Shown piece by piece: positions 46,904 through 56,300 of a stretch of 64,000 bases of DNA. This DNA comes from Planctomycetota bacterium (GTDB lineage: Bacteria > Planctomycetota > Phycisphaerae > Phycisphaerales > UBA1924): the NCBI GenBank assembly GCA_013285505.1, contig CP053450.1, forward strand, positions 1,844,796-1,908,795, written 5' to 3'. Made by a program: the position numbers and the translations under genes. The notes under the pieces are model-generated. The model saw only the letters and a program-made list of their open reading frames with translations, was not told where the DNA came from and made no database searches. Numbering within the stretch: position 1 is the stretch's first letter; every line of letters starts with the position of its first letter.

Positions 46904-47878
46904 TCAGTACGCCAGACACTCCTCGATCGCCTTCTGAATCCGGGGCGTCTCCGGCAGATACTCCAGCTCCAGCTTGTAATACGGCATGATCGTGTCAAAG
47001 CCGGCGCACCGCTGCACCGGGGCCTCGAGATGCAGGAAGCAGTTCTCCTGGATCAACGCGCTGATCTCGGCGCCCATCCCGGCGGTCTTCGGCGCTTCGT
47101 GCACCACGACACAACGCCCGGTCTTCTTCACGCTCTCGACGATCGTCTCGATATCGAGCGGGTAGATCGAACGCAGGTCGATCAACTCGACGCTCACATC
47201 TTCCGGCAGGTTGTCGAGCGCCCCCAGACACTGGAACACCGGCCCGCCCCACGTGACCACCGTGATGTCGTCGCCCTCGCTGACGACCTTGGCCTCGCCG
47301 ATCGGGATCGTGTAGTCCTCGTCGGGCACTTCCTCGCGGAAGCTGCGGTACACCCGCTTGGGCTCGAAGAAGATGACCGGGTCCGGGTCGCGGATCGCCG
47401 ACAGCAGCAGCCCCTTGGCGTCGTACGGCGTGCTCGGCATCACGACCTTGATGCCCGGCGAGTGCGTGTAGATCGCCTCGGGCGAATCAGAGTGCAGCTC
47501 CGGCGCGTGGATCCCGCCGCCGACCGGCACGCGCACCGTCATCGGCACCGTGATCGCGCTGCGGGTGCGGGTCCGCATCCGCCCGGCGTGGTTGACCAGC
47601 TGGTCGTACGCCGGGCCGAGGAACCCCTCGAACTGGATCTCCGGGATCGGACGCATCCCGCCAATCGCCAGCCCGATCGCGCTGCCCATGATGCCCGACT
47701 CATCGAGCGGCGTGTCCACGACGCGGTCCTTCCCGAACCGCGCCTGGAGGCCCTCGGTGACCCGGAACACGCCCCCGTTGGGGCCGACGTCCTCGCCGAG
47801 AATGACCACGCGGCTGTCGCGTTCCATCTCCTGGGCGAGGGCGGTGTTGATCGCTTGTACCAGAGTGAGTTGCGGCAT
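46904..47878 (-). CDS. pdhB: Pyruvate dehydrogenase E1 component, beta subunit
   Basis: 324-residue E1beta subunit, which with E1alpha decarboxylates 2-oxoacids using thiamine diphosphate. The motifs are LTLVQAINTALAQEMERDSRVVILGEDVGPNGGVFRVTEGL, VVDTPLDESGIMGSAIGLAIGG, IQFEGFLGPAYDQLVNHAG and SPGIKVVMPSTPYDAKGLL, then the transketolase C-terminal domain. ATG 47878 follows GGAG with 5-nt spacing; the upstream extension to 47929 is in the FlbD-like gene's tail. Between pdhA and pdhB lies the small FlbD-like gene, an unusual insertion. Intact and full length. Confidence 0.95.
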   Translation of the reverse strand: MPQLTLVQAINTALAQEMERDSRVVILGEDVGPNGGVFRVTEGLQARFGKDRVVDTPLDESGIMGSAIGLAIGGMRPIPEIQFEGFLGPAYDQLVNHAGRMRTRTRSAITVPMTVRVPVGGGIHAPELHSDSPEAIYTHSPGIKVVMPSTPYDAKGLLLSAIRDPDPVIFFEPKRVYRSFREEVPDEDYTIPIGEAKVVSEGDDITVVTWGGPVFQCLGALDNLPEDVSVELIDLRSIYPLDIETIVESVKKTGRCVVVHEAPKTAGMGAEISALIQENCFLHLEAPVQRCAGFDTIMPYYKLELEYLPETPRIQKAIEECLAY

Positions 47879-47888
47879 TGTCTCTCCG

Positions 47889-48095
47889 TCAGTGCTTGAC
47901 CTGCTTGCGGTAGCGTTCGTTGATGGCACTCTCCAGCTTGACCTTCACGTCGAGAAAGGCCTCGGCAACCATGTACTCGTTGCCATCGGTAGTCTCGATC
48001 GCGGTGCTCTCGGGATCACGCTCCATAATCAGCGCGATGGCCAGCGGGTTGACCGCCACGTTCTTGCCTTCAGTGGTCTTGAGCTGGACAAACAT
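47889..48095 (-). CDS. FlbD-like small protein in the PDH operon
   Basis: 68-residue protein: FVQLKTTEGKNVAVNPLAIALIMERDPESTAIETTDGNEYMVAEAFLDVKVKLESAINE. The pattern (short strand, L..G..V.VNP..I..I......T.I.T.DG..Y.V.E....V..KL) is that of FlbD-family proteins, about 60-70 residues, whose function is associated with flagellar gene clusters in Gram-positives. No flagellar gene is near. ATG 48095 opens the frame, and the gene sits between pdhA (stop 48140) and pdhB (start 47878). It is on the same strand and close enough to be cotranscribed. Confidence 0.75.
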   Translation of the reverse strand: MFVQLKTTEGKNVAVNPLAIALIMERDPESTAIETTDGNEYMVAEAFLDVKVKLESAINERYRKQVKH

Positions 48096-48139
48096 TGAGC
48101 GTCTCCTGCGTTCGGCGGTTCCGGGGGAAGGCCGGCGGA

Positions 48140-49264
48140 TCAGACCCGTTGCGCCCGGGCGCCGAGCCCGACCTGGTCCGGATCGAGCCCGAGGCTCGAG
48201 GTCCGCATGGTGTCACGCTGCCGCGCCAGGTCCGCCGGCAACTCGGCGAACATGTGGTTGAAGAAGTCCGACGTCGAAGGCGCCTCGATCTCGAGAGCCG
48301 TCTTGGCCACCTCGTCCACGATCCGCTTGGCCCGCTCCTCGAGCTCCGTCTGCTGTTTGTCGCTCCACAGGCCCTTGCCCTCCATGTACAGACGCGTGCG
48401 GATCAGCGGGTCCTTGCCCATCCACGCGTCGAGCTCGGCCTGGTCGCGGTAGCGCCGGGCGTCGTCCGCCGTCGTGTGGTCGCCCAGCCGGTACGTCACC
48501 GCCTCTATGAAGCTCGGCCCGCCACCCTCGCGGGCACGCTTCGCAGCATCCTTCGTCGCCTTGTACGTCGCGAAGATGTCGTTGCCGTCGATCTGGATCG
48601 TCGGCATGTCGTAGGCGAACGCCTTCTGCGCCACCGTCGCCGAGTTCATCTGGCTCTCACGCGGCACGCTGATCGCCCACTGATTGTTCTGGCAGTAGAA
48701 CACCACCGGCACCTGCATCACCGTCGCGAAGTTCATCGCCCCGTGGAAGTCGCCCTCGCTGGTCGCGCCGTCCCCAAAGAACGTCGCCACCACCGAGTCG
48801 TCACCACGCAGCTTGTTCGCCCACGCGATACCCGTCGCGTGCAGCATGTGCGTCCCGATCGGGATCGACAGCGGCGTCATGCGACAGTCCTCAGGAATCT
48901 GGTTCCCCCGCTCGTCACCCATCCAGTGCAGCAGCACATAGTGCATCGGCAGCCCGTGCATGAACAGCGCCGCGTTCTCGCGGTAGCAGGGGACCAGCCA
49001 GTCCTTGCCCTTCTCCAGCGCCAGCCCGGCACCCACCGCGTTGGCCTCCTGGCCTTTGTTCTGCGGGTAGGTCCCCATCCGCCCCGAACGCTGCAGCTTG
49101 AACGCGATCTCGTCGTACTGGCGACAGATCGACATCTGTTCGTACAGGTACACCACCTGCTCATCGGTGAGTGTGTCCTTGGCGAGTTTCTGATCGAGCT
49201 TCCCGTCCTCGTCGAGGATCTGCAGGTGCTCGATCTTGGCTTCGTACACGACTTTCTTCGGCAT
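48140..49264 (-). CDS. pdhA: Pyruvate dehydrogenase E1 component, alpha subunit
   Basis: 374-residue E1alpha subunit with the thiamine diphosphate motif GDGATSEGDFHGAMNFATVMQVPVVFYCQNNQW; the conserved GNQ/YRENAALFMHG, and the phosphorylation-loop-like region YRLGDHTTADDARRYRD follow. It differs from mitochondrial-type enzymes in having a long N-terminus (KKVVYEAKIEHLQILDEDGKL) like the Gram-positive/planctomycete 2-oxoacid subunits. ATG 49264 precedes a normal N-terminus. It is first in the operon pdhA - FlbD-like - pdhB - small TM - pdhC - deaminase. E3 is not in the window. Branched-chain substrate preference cannot be excluded. Confidence 0.95.
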   Translation of the reverse strand: MPKKVVYEAKIEHLQILDEDGKLDQKLAKDTLTDEQVVYLYEQMSICRQYDEIAFKLQRSGRMGTYPQNKGQEANAVGAGLALEKGKDWLVPCYRENAALFMHGLPMHYVLLHWMGDERGNQIPEDCRMTPLSIPIGTHMLHATGIAWANKLRGDDSVVATFFGDGATSEGDFHGAMNFATVMQVPVVFYCQNNQWAISVPRESQMNSATVAQKAFAYDMPTIQIDGNDIFATYKATKDAAKRAREGGGPSFIEAVTYRLGDHTTADDARRYRDQAELDAWMGKDPLIRTRLYMEGKGLWSDKQQTELEERAKRIVDEVAKTALEIEAPSTSDFFNHMFAELPADLARQRDTMRTSSLGLDPDQVGLGARAQRV

Positions 49265-49342
49265 CGCGGTCTCCGATTGGTCCTGTCCGCGGTCTCTCGG
49301 CACGCACCGCCCGGCCCCACGGAAGGGCCTTGCGACTACAGC

Positions 49343-49372
49343 ATAGCCGGTCCGGGCTGCGCGGCCCGGACC
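49343..49372 (-). terminator. Hairpin after the acyl-CoA dehydrogenase gene
   Basis: GGTCCGGGC (49349-49357) pairs perfectly with GCCCGGACC (49364-49372), 6-nt loop, just after the dehydrogenase stop. There is no T-run downstream on the minus strand, so it may be a weak or Rho-assisted terminator. Confidence 0.4.
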
Positions 49373-49379
49373 CCCTCTC

Positions 49380-51305
49380 CTACTCCGTTGGCGACGCCTC
49401 GCGGCTCACTCCCGGGAACTGCTTCACCGCCGAACGCTCGGGCGTACGCCCCTTGCCGCGAAGGTCCGTCGGCGTCCGCTCGGGGATGATGAAGTCGGAC
49501 GCCGGCTGCGTCTCGCTGAACGCGATCGCCGCGTCCGCAGCCGCGAACATCGTGTCGTCCGCGTGGTAGTACAGATCGCGGAACTGCTTCTGGATCTCGA
49601 GCTCCGACAGATCGAAGAAGTGCATCGCCGCGGCCTTGTCGCGTGCAAACTCCTCGCCGCCGTTCGACCCGTTGGCCTTCACGTCGCGGTCCAGCTTCGA
49701 CAGCGTGCAACTCCACGCGTGCAGCTGGATCGCCACCAGCGCCAGCCGAGTCTGCACCACCTGCCGGTTCACGATCGCCGCGTCGTACCGCTTGCTCGCC
49801 TGCTTGAACTGGTACGTGAACTCACTGATCATCCGGCCGAGACGCTCGGCGGGACCACGCAGCGATTCGTGCACGCCCGTGATCTTCGGCGCCGACTTGC
49901 GGATGCCCAGGAACACTTCCGCCGCCAGCGGCAGGATCTGCGGCAGCATCGAGAGCTTCTTGCCCAGCGGCGCCTCGCGCACCCCCAGCATCCACTCGCC
50001 GAGCTGCTTGCCGCCGTAGGCAAACACAAACGACCACATCAGGTCGTTCGACCCCTCCACGATCAGGTTGATCCGAGAGTCGCGGAAGATCCGCTCGATC
50101 TCGTTCTCGGTCATGTACCCCTCGCCGCCCATGATCTGCATCGCGTCGTTGACCACCCGCCAGCCCATCTCCGAGCAGAAGACCTTGCACACCGCCGTCT
50201 CGACCATGATGTCCTGGTCGCCGCGGTCCAGCATCGCCGTGGTCATGTAGAGCACTGCGTCGCTGGCGTACGTCAGCGCCGCCATGTTCGCGATGCGCTG
50301 ACGCACCAGCTCCTTCTCCGCCAGCGGATCGCCGAACTGGTACCGCGTCTGCCCCCACTTGATCGCCTGGTCCATCGCCCGCTTGGCCCCGCCCAGCATG
50401 CCCGCACTCAGCGTGCACCGGCCGTAGTTCAGGCACGTCAGCGCCACGTTCAGCCCGCGGCCCTCTTTGTGCATCAGATTGAACTTCGGCACCTTCACGT
50501 TCGTGAACCTGATCCGCGCCTGCCATGTCCCGCGGATGCCGCACTTCGAGCGGTTCTTCTGGAAGATGTCGATGCCGTCCATGTCCGGCGTGCAGACCAG
50601 CGCCGTGACCTTCGTCTTCCCGTCGGCCATCTTCTGCTTGCTCATCACCGTGAACAGGCCCGCCAGCGCACCGCTCGTCGCCCACTTCTTCTCACCGTTG
50701 AGGATGTAGTGCTCGCCGTCCTCGCTCAGCTCACACGTCGTCTCCTGCCCGCCCGCGTCGCAACCGACGTTGGGTTCGGAAAGACAGAACGCACTCAACT
50801 GATCGCTGGCCAGCCGCGGCAGCCACAGCTTCTTCTGCTCGTCGGTCCCGAACAGCATCAGCGCCTTGCACCCGATCGACTGGTGCGCACTCACCATCAC
50901 CGCCGTCGAGCCGCAATACTTCCCGATCGTCTCGAGCGCCCGGTTATAGCTGGTAATCCCGAACCCGCCCCCGCCAAACTCCTTGGGGATCGTCATCCCC
51001 AGCACGCCCATCTTGAACAGGCGGTCGATCACCCACCGCGGGATCTCCTGCTCCTGGTCGATCTGCACCGACGGGTGCTCGTTCTTGAGGTAGTCCTCAA
51101 GCTCGGCCACCAGCTGGTCGCACCGCGCGACCTCCTCCGGGTTCCCCGCCGGATAGGGCATCACCATGTCCGCCCGGAACCGACCCCAGAAGAGGTTCTT
51201 CACGAAGCCCATGGATTCCGGCTCCGGACCCAGCAGATCCTCGGCCTCCGCGATCAGCTTGCGGTCCTTCTCAGAAACACCCTTCATCGATTTCAGATCA
51301 GCCAT
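49380..51305 (-). CDS. Acyl-CoA dehydrogenase, long form with C-terminal extension
   Basis: 641-residue flavoprotein that oxidises acyl-CoA to enoyl-CoA. The acyl-CoA dehydrogenase core has GVLGMTIPKEFGGGGFGITSYNRALETIGKYCGSTAVMVSAHQSIGCKAL, LSEPNVGCDAG, YILNGEKKWATSGALA and the FAD-binding QIMGGEGYMTENEIERIFRDSR; the catalytic Glu is in NLIVEGSNDLM (about residue 415). The C-terminal 200 residues (QFKQASKRYDAAIVNRQVVQTRLALVAIQLHAWSCTLSKLDRD) are a helical extension like that of VLCAD/ACAD9-type enzymes. Intact. It may form a unit with the two enoyl-CoA hydratase genes upstream (51419-53241). Confidence 0.94.
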   Translation of the reverse strand: MADLKSMKGVSEKDRKLIAEAEDLLGPEPESMGFVKNLFWGRFRADMVMPYPAGNPEEVARCDQLVAELEDYLKNEHPSVQIDQEQEIPRWVIDRLFKMGVLGMTIPKEFGGGGFGITSYNRALETIGKYCGSTAVMVSAHQSIGCKALMLFGTDEQKKLWLPRLASDQLSAFCLSEPNVGCDAGGQETTCELSEDGEHYILNGEKKWATSGALAGLFTVMSKQKMADGKTKVTALVCTPDMDGIDIFQKNRSKCGIRGTWQARIRFTNVKVPKFNLMHKEGRGLNVALTCLNYGRCTLSAGMLGGAKRAMDQAIKWGQTRYQFGDPLAEKELVRQRIANMAALTYASDAVLYMTTAMLDRGDQDIMVETAVCKVFCSEMGWRVVNDAMQIMGGEGYMTENEIERIFRDSRINLIVEGSNDLMWSFVFAYGGKQLGEWMLGVREAPLGKKLSMLPQILPLAAEVFLGIRKSAPKITGVHESLRGPAERLGRMISEFTYQFKQASKRYDAAIVNRQVVQTRLALVAIQLHAWSCTLSKLDRDVKANGSNGGEEFARDKAAAMHFFDLSELEIQKQFRDLYYHADDTMFAAADAAIAFSETQPASDFIIPERTPTDLRGKGRTPERSAVKQFPGVSREASPTE

Positions 51306-51418
51306 CGCTCAAACTCCTCACCCGCCGCCTCGACGGGACACTTTCAGGATATCGTCATCCGGTTCGGTGCCAAGGGCGACACCGTCCCGCGCGAGATCGT
51401 CGGTCGCCACCGGCCAGA

Positions 51419-52327
51419 TCAGGCCTTGGCCGCCGACCGCTCAAAGAACGCCTGGATCGCCGCGGCCCCCTCGGGCGTGCGACGCAACCGCACCAAGTGT
51501 CGACGCTCGCAATCGAGCCGCCGCCTGCCAGCCCCGCGTCAGGCCGGCATCGATCGCATCGGCAACCGCCGACGCCGCGTCGGTCGCGGGCAACTCACCC
51601 CGCACCGAGTCAAACGCCGCCAGGCACGCCGCTGCGCCATCGCGTCGTCCAATCCATCGAGTCGGTGCACCGTCACGCACCACCGCCCCGGCACCGATCC
51701 GCGCCGCAACCCACCGCCTGGCCTCGTCGATAAGGTCGCCCGCCGAAGCCGCGACCGCGTCGAACAGCCCCGACTCCCGAGCCTCGTCAAACGTCAGCGG
51801 CCGTCCCGCAGCCGTCCGCCGCATCGCTTCGGCCGGGTCCATCCTCGCCGGCAACAGGTTCGTCCCGCCCCAACCCGGACAGATCGCCAGCCCCGCCTCA
51901 GGAAGGCCGACCGGGTAGGGCTTGCCGCTGGCCGAGGGGCGCCGCCACGAGCGCATCGCAGTGCATCGCGACCTCCAGCCCGCCGCCAAGCACCGCGCCC
52001 GTTGATCGCCGCCGCAGTGGGGAACGGCAACTGCGAGAGCCTGCCGAACACCCGCTGCCCGTACGCCAGATACCGATCCAGCGCGTCGTCGTCGAGTTCA
52101 ACGATCGTCTTGAGATCCGCCCCGGCGACGAACACCCGCTCGCTCGCCGAAGCCATCACCAGTCCAGTGCAACCGTCCGGCAACGCGTCCAGCGTCGCGT
52201 CCAGCCGCCGGATCAGCGGTTCATCCAGCACGACCACAGGCCGCCCCGGCTGTTCCAGCCGGAATGTACAGATCCCGCCAAAGGGGCCGGATGGTTCACG
52301 TTCAATCGGAAAGGGGGTCGCTGTCAT
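51419..52327 (-). CDS. Enoyl-CoA hydratase/isomerase (three frameshifts)
   Basis: Crotonase-fold protein of about 300 residues. It starts FRLEQPGRPVVVLDEPLIRRLDATLDALPDGCTGLVMASASERVFVAGADLKTI, where GADLKTI forms the first oxyanion-hole segment; the second is rebuilt from two frames as INGRGAVLGGGLEVAMHCDALVA. The C-terminal part reads LPEAGLAICPGWGGTNLLPARMDPAEAMR and RLRRTPEGAAAIQAFFERSAAKA. Breaks lie near 52000, 51930 and 51500. The predicted glutamates of the crotonase active site cannot be verified across the broken region. The end at 51419 is inferred from continued similarity in the third frame. Confidence 0.8.
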
Positions 52328-52473
52328 GGGGGCTCCGCTCCCACGATGCCGACTGTCCCGGCCACCAACAGTGCCGGGCCAACCGGCCCTGGTGCACAGT
52401 ATAGGGGCGATTGAGCCCCCGGGGCACCCCCGACCCGCATGTTGCGGGAATCACCGGGAGACCCCTCCGAGAC

Positions 52474-53241
52474 TCACCCAAATCGCGACCGCAACGCCGC
52501 TTGAGCCTCCTCAGACGCCACCACAGACGCGGACGTCGCCGCCCCCCGACGCACGATCTCCGCGTCCGTCGAGCCGTCCAGATCGTTCAGAAGCCGCTTG
52601 GTCTCCCGCAGGGCCAACTGCCCGCCTCCCGCGATGCGGTCGGCCAGCGTCGCCACCTCGTCCTCCAGCGCCTCTACCGTCGCGAGCGAGCGGTCGAACA
52701 GCCCCATCGCCGCTCCCTCCGCCCCGGACAGCAGCCCGCCGCGGAGCAGGATCTGCCGCGCCCGCCCCGCCCCGACCTTCCGCACCACCCACGGGGCCAC
52801 GACCGCCGGGCAGACCGCCAGATCCACCTCCGGGAATCCCACCTTGGCCGCGTCGTGGGTCAGCGACATGTCGCACACGCACGTCAGGCCGCACCCGCCC
52901 CCGATGGCCGCACCCTGCGCCTGGGCGATCACGACCGCCGGGAGGTTGCGGATCTCGATCGTTAGCTCCGCCAGCCCGCCCAGCAGCGACTCGGCCAGCG
53001 AGTTGTCCGCAGCCGACGCGCCCAGCACCGCCTTGAGATCCATCCCCGCGCAGAACGACTTGCCTTCCCCTCGCACGATGACGACCTTGGGCCCCCCCGC
53101 CCGGGCAGCGCGGGCCTTGAGCTCCTCGACGCACTCGGCCAACGCCGCGAGCAGATCGAGCGAGAGCGCGTTGCGCTGCTCTGGACGGTTGAGTGTGAGA
53201 GTCGCGATCGATCCGCGGACGTCAAGGGTGGCCAGGCTCAT
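52474..53241 (-). CDS. Enoyl-CoA hydratase
   Basis: 255-residue crotonase-fold enzyme, hydrating 2-enoyl-CoA. GSIATLTLNRPEQRNALSLDLLAAL opens the fold; oxyanion-hole residues are in GKSFCAGMDLKAVLG and QGAAIGGGCGLTCVCDMSLTHDAAKVGFPEVDLAVCPAVV, where FPEVDLAVCP keeps the glutamate position of hydratases. The end is RLLNDLDGS with a helical tail. Complete and in one frame. ATG 53241 starts a normal N-terminus. Downstream on the same strand, past a 146-base gap, is a second, frameshifted hydratase. Upstream is a terminator for the subtilase gene. Confidence 0.93.
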   Translation of the reverse strand: MSLATLDVRGSIATLTLNRPEQRNALSLDLLAALAECVEELKARAARAGGPKVVIVRGEGKSFCAGMDLKAVLGASAADNSLAESLLGGLAELTIEIRNLPAVVIAQAQGAAIGGGCGLTCVCDMSLTHDAAKVGFPEVDLAVCPAVVAPWVVRKVGAGRARQILLRGGLLSGAEGAAMGLFDRSLATVEALEDEVATLADRIAGGGQLALRETKRLLNDLDGSTDAEIVRRGAATSASVVASEEAQAALRSRFG

Positions 53242-53311
53242 GGCGCATCGTACCGGCACGACCGCCCACGGGCGATCACCGACCGCACCATCCGGTCGGA
53301 GAGTCCGCGCA

Positions 53312-53342
53312 GAAAAAGGCCTCCCCCGGTCGGGGGAGGCCT
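53312..53342 (-). terminator. Terminator of the subtilase gene
   Basis: AGGCCTCCCCC (minus strand) pairs perfectly over 11 bp with GGGGGAGGCCT, GACC loop, then TTTTT (complement of 53313-53317). It lies 29 bases after the subtilase stop. Confidence 0.95.
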
Positions 53343-53370
53343 GGAACAGTCAACCAAGTCTCGGCGCGAA

Positions 53371-56300
53371 TCAGATCGAGCTGGTCGTGCCCACCGGCAC
53401 GCCGAGCGTGCCGAACGCACCCGGGAAGAACGAGTCGTAGCGACCGAGATACGCCACGATCGGCGAGGCACCCTTTACGGTCACGCCGTAGAAGGTGTCC
53501 TGGATCCGACGATCGCCGGTGACGAACTCGTGGATATCAAACTCGGCGACACGCCGGGCCGGGACAACCTTGCGGAAGGTCTCCTGCCCGAGCGGCACGT
53601 TCGTGCCCTTGAAGTTCCCGTCGAACCGGACCGTGATCTCGATGACCACGTCGGTGTCCGAGGGGTTGAAGATGCGGAGGTACTCCGTCACGACCTGCGG
53701 CGTGCCGTCCATCGGACGGAAGCCGGCGCCGAACGCCCAGAGCGTGTACGCATCCTGCGAGAAGGCCGACGATGCCCCGTCCTCGAAGATCAGCGTCGGC
53801 AGCGAGAGCGCGACCGGCAACGTCGCCGAGTACGCGATCGAGTAGGGCTCGCCGGACGGGAAATTCGGCAGCGAGGCCACGTCGAGCTCCGCACGTCCAC
53901 GCGCGGCAACGTCAACCTTGGTCCGGTAGGCACTGCCGCTCTGGAACAGGAACGACAGCGTGACCGAGGTCTTCGCGGTGTTCGCGTTGGTGATCCCGAC
54001 CACCTCTTCGGTCGAGTTAAGCCCAATCTCGCCCTCCGGTGTCGCACCACTCACCGAGCCCAGCCCGGCAAAGCCGACCGCGCCGGTCGCCGAGATGCGG
54101 CCAGATGTGGTCCCGTCGTCGTAGCTCGAGAGCGACGCGACGATCTGCCCCGCGGCCTCGACCACCATGCCGTACTCACCGTCCGGGATGCTGTCGATCG
54201 AGGACAGGTTCCAACCGCCGCGGCGGTGGGCGCCGAGTTCCTGCGTCAGCACGATCTCGTCACCGCCGCCTGTGGGCAGCAGCGTCGTCGTGACCTTGAC
54301 CGGCGCATCTGACGTGTTGATGTAGACCGGGAAGTCGAACCGCCCGTCGGCCTTGCCGACGCTCGCGAACGTCCACGTGTCGCTCGTCGTCGCCGTGAAC
54401 GACTCGCCGACCGCCGCCTCCTCGCCACCGAGAAGGAACGTGTCGAAGTAGCTGAACGTCGCCGCGATCGGACGCTCCGAACGCACCTCGAGGGCGTACG
54501 GCTCCAGCGGCCGCACCAGCGAGCCGCCCGGGTTGCCGTACCCGGTCGCGAACGTGGCGGGGGTGTTCGTCGTGATGCCGCCGCGGGCCTGCGCCGCGAT
54601 GGTGAAGTCGGCGATCAGATCGTCCCGCTCGCCTACCTCGTAGCGGGCGATCGCGACGACCCGCGTCGCCTCGTCGTGCGGGTTGATCATCGGCACGAAG
54701 CTGAAGATGTTGTCGCTGCTGAACCCGGCCGGGAAGTAGTAGACATACGGCAGCGTCGGCGCCAGCTCGCCGTTCGAGAGCGTCTCGGTCGCCGGCGTCG
54801 CCGAGTCGGCCGCGAGGTTGCCCGCGCCCGTGCCCGCGTTGACCTGGTCGTAGAAGCCCTGCGCTCAGACGGCGTGTCCCCCAGGAACACGAAGTACCGG
54901 AGGTTGGCCGTGTCGCCCGGCTCCAGCGTGCCGATGTCGAAGGCCAACGCCATGTTCAGGTCGCCGCTGGTGCCGTCGGGATCGTTGAGCCCGAAGTCGA
55001 GCACCTGGCTCGGGTCGCGGATGACCAGAGAGTCCGGGTCGATGAAGGTCGCCAAGGCTCGGCCGTCCGACGCCGGGGCACCCATCGAGATCGTCAGGCC
55101 GTCCGGGTACGCGTTCGTCGAGACACTCGCGCTGGCGTACTTGCCCGCCGAGTCCACATCGTTCGAGGTGCTCGGCCCGCGTCCGTCCAGGTTGCTCCCC
55201 TGGTTCGGGTCCAGCATCTCAAGCCACGAAACGTCGGTCGCGTCGGTCAGCCCCGCGTTGGTCAGCACCACATCGAAGACCAGGAACTGGTCGCTCTTGC
55301 CCAGCGTCACCGAACGCTCCACGCGGATGCCGCGGAAAGCACCCGACGCCGTGATGCGGTTGTTGAGCGGGCCGGACTGGTTCGTCAGCGAGACCGGGAG
55401 CGCCGAAGCCCCCCGCGAGCCGTCGTTCAGGAAGTCGTACCCCGAGGCCGTCAGCCCGTAGAGCGAGTTGAGCCCCGCACCCGTCCCCTGCGTCAGCAGG
55501 AAGTCGGTGCCCGCGTACTGCAGACCCAGAGGATCGCCGTTCGCGTCCGTCGCGCCGAGCGTGCCGTCGCTGGCCACGCCGACATCCAGCGAGTCGCTCG
55601 CGTACGCAGCCGCCGAGTCCGAGATACCCGCCGACACGTTCACGCTCAGCGTGTACGTCCCCGTCGTCGCCGCCGGCGTGCCGGTGGTCACATTGAACGG
55701 GTCGTACCCCGTGTTGCCACCCTCGCTCACCGCGATGTAGTAGGTGCCGCCGGCCGCAAACACAAAGCTCGTCAGCGTCGCGTTGTCGGTCCCCGTCGGG
55801 CTCGCGGCCTTCAACTCCGTGCCGTCGGCCTCAAACAGCCGCAACGCAGTGTTGAGCGACCCGCCCGAGTTGACCGTTGCGTTCAGCGTCGCGCCCGCGT
55901 CCACCGTGAACTGGAAGATATCGCGATCGAGCGTCCCGAACCCGCCGTCGCCGATCTCGGCCTGACGGATCGCCGTGCCCGTGCCCGAGATCTCATCCAG
56001 GCTCCGCGCCGTCGCAAGCGTGTCGTTCGACTCAAACGCACCGAAGATGTCGTTCTCCAGCGTGAACTCCAGCGACCAGCTGTTCAGCTGCCCGCTGTTG
56101 AGCGCCTGACGGTCGCGGATCAGCAGCGTCCACGTGCCGATCGCCGCCTTGCCGTCGAACGTGTTCAGCCCGTTGGTCGGCCTGAGGCTGCCCGAGTAGG
56201 GCGGCGTCGCGTTCACGATCGACGACCCGGCCTCGTCGTCCAGCAACAGGTCCTCGAAGTCGTCGCCGTCGTTGCCGTGGCGGTTGAACACGATCTGCTC

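Noticed and set aside
49563..53036. Open frame of about 1150 codons on the + strand
   Set aside because: Antisense shadow of the acyl-CoA dehydrogenase and hydratases. His/Arg/Leu-rich translation, no family resemblance.
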